Program-made: the position numbers and the translations under genes
The notes under the pieces: generated by a model
What the model saw: only the letters and a program-made list of their open reading frames with translations
Databases searched by the model: none
What the model was told of the DNA's origin: nothing
Shown: positions 61,602 to 64,000 of the stretch, piece after piece
How positions within the stretch are numbered: the first letter of the stretch is position 1
Layout: every line of letters begins with the position of its first letter
DNA from: Bdellovibrionia bacterium
Lineage (GTDB): Bacteria > Bdellovibrionota > Bdellovibrionia > Bdellovibrionales > JAGQZY01
Assembly: GCA_030424715.1 (NCBI GenBank)
Contig: JAUHWH010000002.1
Span: forward strand, 62,001-126,000
DNA length: 64,000 nt
Direction: 5' to 3'

Positions 61602-63332
61602 CTAAGCCACTTTAAAGAAATGCAGGTTCGGATTACGGTGGGCCGCGACTTTCTGATCCGTGTTAAACAATGCAATCACCTCGGTTCGTTGACCTGGATC
61701 AATATTAAACACAACCAGGTCGGAGTTCTCGATAATTTGGTGGAGACCGCGACCGCCGCCCCCTTTGTCAGCTCGCCCGTCATTTAAAGAACCACCGGAA
61801 TAGCACTTCTCTAGATAACGAAATAGCGTCTGAGCATTTAGGCCACCAAAAGGGTCTTCAATGGACACGGCCATAAGAACACCATCAGTAGCAAATCGAA
61901 ATCTCGGCCGGTGAGCCTCTTGCAGCTGCACAACCTCAGTTCGTGATTGATGATTGTAGAGTGGCTTGCCATCGCCGTCGGAAGGCGCATCATAAATCGC
62001 ATTCATCAGCAGTTCTTCAGCCACGACACCCAGTCGCCCCCGATTGCTCGATCGAATCCCCATGTTGGCAAAATAGTCATCCATTTGCTGAATCACCTCG
62101 GGTCGTTGATCACTTGATGCAACCTGTATCTCCTTCACCTCAACACCCCAGGAAATGTACTTTTCAAGACCAAAATAGTTTTGGCTGGCAAGCTTCGATA
62201 CTGTGGTCACAAAATTTTTGATAGTGAACTGCTTGTCCTCTTCATCGCGAAACACCACGTTGGGCACAAACGTGTGCTTCAACAAAGTGGGAACATACTG
62301 AGGAATGTCCTGCGATGTCACAAAGACGAACTTCATCTCTGGGTTATTCTTTCTCGCAAACTCCGTCAGTCCAAGAAAGTCTTCGCTGAACATAAAGATA
62401 TCAAAAGTGGCTTCCGTCAGTCGTTGTTTCGCCTCTTCGACAGTTTCTACCATCTCTAGTTCGACACCTGTCCCCCCCAATGCCATTTTCGCGACGTTTT
62501 GCTGCTTCTTGATCGGTTCCGCCAACAGAACCTTTTGAGCGGTCATGGACTTTTCCGCCTTAAAACTTGCGGTGAGAGGCTCGAGCATATGAATGGCACG
62601 AGTTACCTCGTTCTGAACTTTATCGAAGTCGTTGCTCTTGAGGTTGTGGGCCTTTTTAATATCACCGATGCTTTTTTTCAACGGCGCTAAATTTTTGGTG
62701 AGTAAAGTCTCAAGGGCACCAAAAGTGATGTCTCGGCTTTGATAGAGATCTTTTAGTTTTTCATGGGTGGCCTGCAGTTCTGTGTTCTTTTGCTTTAATT
62801 CCTCGAGACTACTCGCGATCTTCGCCGTTCTGTCTTTTACTTTTATTTCGAGCGAGGCGTTCATGGCTTCGAGTTTATCTTGGGTGCTTTCTAACTCTTT
62901 AACGAAAGCTTCAATCTTCTTGGCACGATGATTCGTGGCCTCCAGCTTTTGTACCAGAATGTCAGAATAGATTTTGTAGAGATTCTCCGCCCCGGTCTCG
63001 CCATCCTGAGCTAACTTATGCAAAGAGTCTCCATCAATCTTTAGCAACTCAACCGAAGAGTCCGCTTTGATGGTGGCAGACGAAGCTTGCTGACTGATTA
63101 GACTCATCTCACCAATCAGATCACCCTGTGTTTTGAGAGTCGCGACAAGGCCATCATCGACATAGACATTCAATAAGCCACTCACCAGAAAGTACAGGCA
63201 ATTGTTAGACTCACCTTGACTGATTACTACGTGCCCCTTGGGATGCTTCTCTAAAACAGCACATTGCTGGAGCTTTGCGACCAGAGTTTTGGGAAAATTC
63301 TTGAAAAAAGGTAAGTCACTCAAATTGATCAT
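61602..63332 (-). CDS. cNMP-binding, receiver-like and anti-sigma-type ATPase protein
   Basis: A 576-residue multi-domain signalling protein. Residues 1-125 form a cyclic-nucleotide-binding domain (GHVVISQGESNNCLYFLVSG, GDLIGEMSLI). A coiled coil spans 130-205. Residues 264-385 look like a response-regulator receiver, but the phospho-Asp position (FDIFMFSED) is not the usual hydrophobic-DD pattern. Residues 410-560 are an RsbW/anti-sigma-type ATPase with the N-box EELLMNA (439-445), the DPFGG box and GGGGRGL (524-530). No transmembrane segment. It probably links cNMP or partner signals to a kinase or anti-sigma output. Confidence 0.82.
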   Translation of the reverse strand: MINLSDLPFFKNFPKTLVAKLQQCAVLEKHPKGHVVISQGESNNCLYFLVSGLLNVYVDDGLVATLKTQGDLIGEMSLISQQASSATIKADSSVELLKIDGDSLHKLAQDGETGAENLYKIYSDILVQKLEATNHRAKKIEAFVKELESTQDKLEAMNASLEIKVKDRTAKIASSLEELKQKNTELQATHEKLKDLYQSRDITFGALETLLTKNLAPLKKSIGDIKKAHNLKSNDFDKVQNEVTRAIHMLEPLTASFKAEKSMTAQKVLLAEPIKKQQNVAKMALGGTGVELEMVETVEEAKQRLTEATFDIFMFSEDFLGLTEFARKNNPEMKFVFVTSQDIPQYVPTLLKHTFVPNVVFRDEEDKQFTIKNFVTTVSKLASQNYFGLEKYISWGVEVKEIQVASSDQRPEVIQQMDDYFANMGIRSSNRGRLGVVAEELLMNAIYDAPSDGDGKPLYNHQSRTEVVQLQEAHRPRFRFATDGVLMAVSIEDPFGGLNAQTLFRYLEKCYSGGSLNDGRADKGGGGRGLHQIIENSDLVVFNIDPGQRTEVIALFNTDQKVAAHRNPNLHFFKVA

Positions 63333-63478
63333 GAACCGATAACACCTCTAGTAAGGTATCGGCGGACACAAGCATTTTATTGAACAGAGCACCCGACTTT
63401 TATCCCAAAGCCACTAGGATTTTCCGAAGTCTTGCGAAAGTCTAGGCCAACGTCATAGAGACCCTAACCAGCCCGACT

Positions 63479-64000
63479 CTATTGTGAATGATAAAATTGT
63501 TTTTGTTGCGGCCCTTTGGTCTCGGGGTCCCTGGCATAATGATAGCGGCAGTTTTTCGAACAAGTTTCATACTCCGGCTTTTCTTTGGTCAACGACATGC
63601 AGGCTTTGCATAACTTCGAACGCTCGTCGCACTTAAGGCATACAATATCAAGACTACCAACCTCACCACACTGTGGGCAGAGAGAAAAATTTTGAGAGGG
63701 CTTAAGATCTTTGTCAACCGCGACACGCGAGTCAAAAACAAAACACTCCCCTTTAAATTTCTCTTCTGGGAACTGTTCCATGTAATTCAGTATGCCACCT
63801 TCCAGTTGGTACACATTTTCATAGCCCTGCTTTTCCATTTCAAAAATAGCTTTTTCACAGCGAATGCCACCAGTGCAAAAAATAAGGTGGGGCTTGGATT
63901 TATCGGTATCTAACTTTGCTATTTTATCTGGAAACTCGCTAAACTCCTTGATGTTAAGGTCGATAGCATTCTCGAAGGTACCAATTTCGTACTCATAGTC
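63479..64000 (-). CDS. trhO: tRNA uridine(34) hydroxylase TrhO, 5' end missing
   Basis: The frame runs off the right edge; the visible 173 codons are the C-terminal part of the TrhO (YceA) rhodanese-family enzyme, which makes 5-hydroxyuridine at the tRNA wobble position. The visible part has DYEYEIGTFENAIDLNIKEF, the catalytic Cys loop FCTGGIRCEKA, and GGILNYMEQFPEE. The C-terminal segment has the usual Cys-rich region (CPQCG, CLKCDERSKLCKACM, CSKNCR), likely zinc-binding. Confidence 0.88.
   Translation of the reverse strand, partial: DYEYEIGTFENAIDLNIKEFSEFPDKIAKLDTDKSKPHLIFCTGGIRCEKAIFEMEKQGYENVYQLEGGILNYMEQFPEEKFKGECFVFDSRVAVDKDLKPSQNFSLCPQCGEVGSLDIVCLKCDERSKLCKACMSLTKEKPEYETCSKNCRYHYARDPETKGPQQKQFYHSQ

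Noticed and set aside
61554-61787. A 77-codon plus-strand ORF over the 3' end of the cNMP/ATPase gene
   Set aside because: It is antisense to a well-supported gene for most of its length. A TTGACA-like sequence about 45 nt upstream has a poor -10.

Overview
The window is a single stretch of Gram-negative chromosome, densely coding, with no rRNA, tRNA, insertion sequence, phage gene or CRISPR array that I can see. Outer-membrane barrels, lipoproteins, a TonB-dependent receptor, a TonB protein and many signal-peptide proteins show a diderm cell. Choice-of-anchor-D lipoproteins, FecR, a heme-barrel fusion, a Thermus-type isocitrate dehydrogenase and many small secreted orphans suggest a Bdellovibrionota-like (Oligoflexia-type) bacterium. 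That placement is inference from gene content, not from a marker gene.

Layout. 1-3255: the 3' end of an unknown gene, then an arsenic locus (arsR divergent from acr3-type arsB and arsC) and a small secreted protein. 3414-8689: YetF and YccF membrane proteins, an orphan OmpR-type regulator with a substituted receiver lysine, three small ORFs, the overlapping clsB-ybhP pair and a PGPGW-like membrane protein. 8697-14402: a stress block with sodC, PRC-barrel protein, Hsp20, DoxX, a DUF2256 mini-protein, an exported KatG and an HPF-type ribosome factor. An OxyR-like site and a pair of competing hairpins lie upstream of katG. 14612-20769: secreted orphans, a metzincin protease, an O-antigen-ligase-like protein whose putative start codon lies inside a terminator hairpin, a hemerythrin and a 38-nt intergenic repeat found twice.

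20766-26806: a TrpR-like regulator, then a divergent metal-acquisition locus. On one side is tonB, a thioredoxin-like protein and a Fur/Zur regulator, with 4-nt overlaps. On the other is a His-rich lipoprotein and a TonB-dependent receptor with CxxC in its plug. Two near-identical TGCAA-N5-TTGCA palindromes lie between them. egtD follows. 26858-41165: a long leftward surface block. It runs choice-of-anchor-D lipoprotein, FecR, TPR/beta-barrel protein, tesA, ybbA, ybbP, then a 1645-residue lipoprotein with Ig-like and NHL-like parts.

41374-57534: mostly metabolism and orphans, including a PfpI-type protein, isocitrate dehydrogenase, a ROK kinase without its zinc loop, a CBS-less IMPDH/GMPR-family enzyme, an FAD oxidase, a second EEP nuclease/phosphatase, a glycine-rich secreted protein and an SGNH hydrolase. 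57691-60921: a four-gene operon coding a YHS protein, a triheme lipoprotein, a YceI protein and a single-heme/beta-barrel fusion. I regard it as the best candidate for an undescribed system, a possible redox module reaching the outer membrane. 60958-64000: a small secreted protein, a protein joining a cyclic-nucleotide domain, a degenerate receiver and an anti-sigma-type ATPase, and the 3' part of trhO, cut by the window edge.

All functions come from reading translated sequence and motifs; no database search was run. Start codons were chosen by ribosome-binding site and family start.
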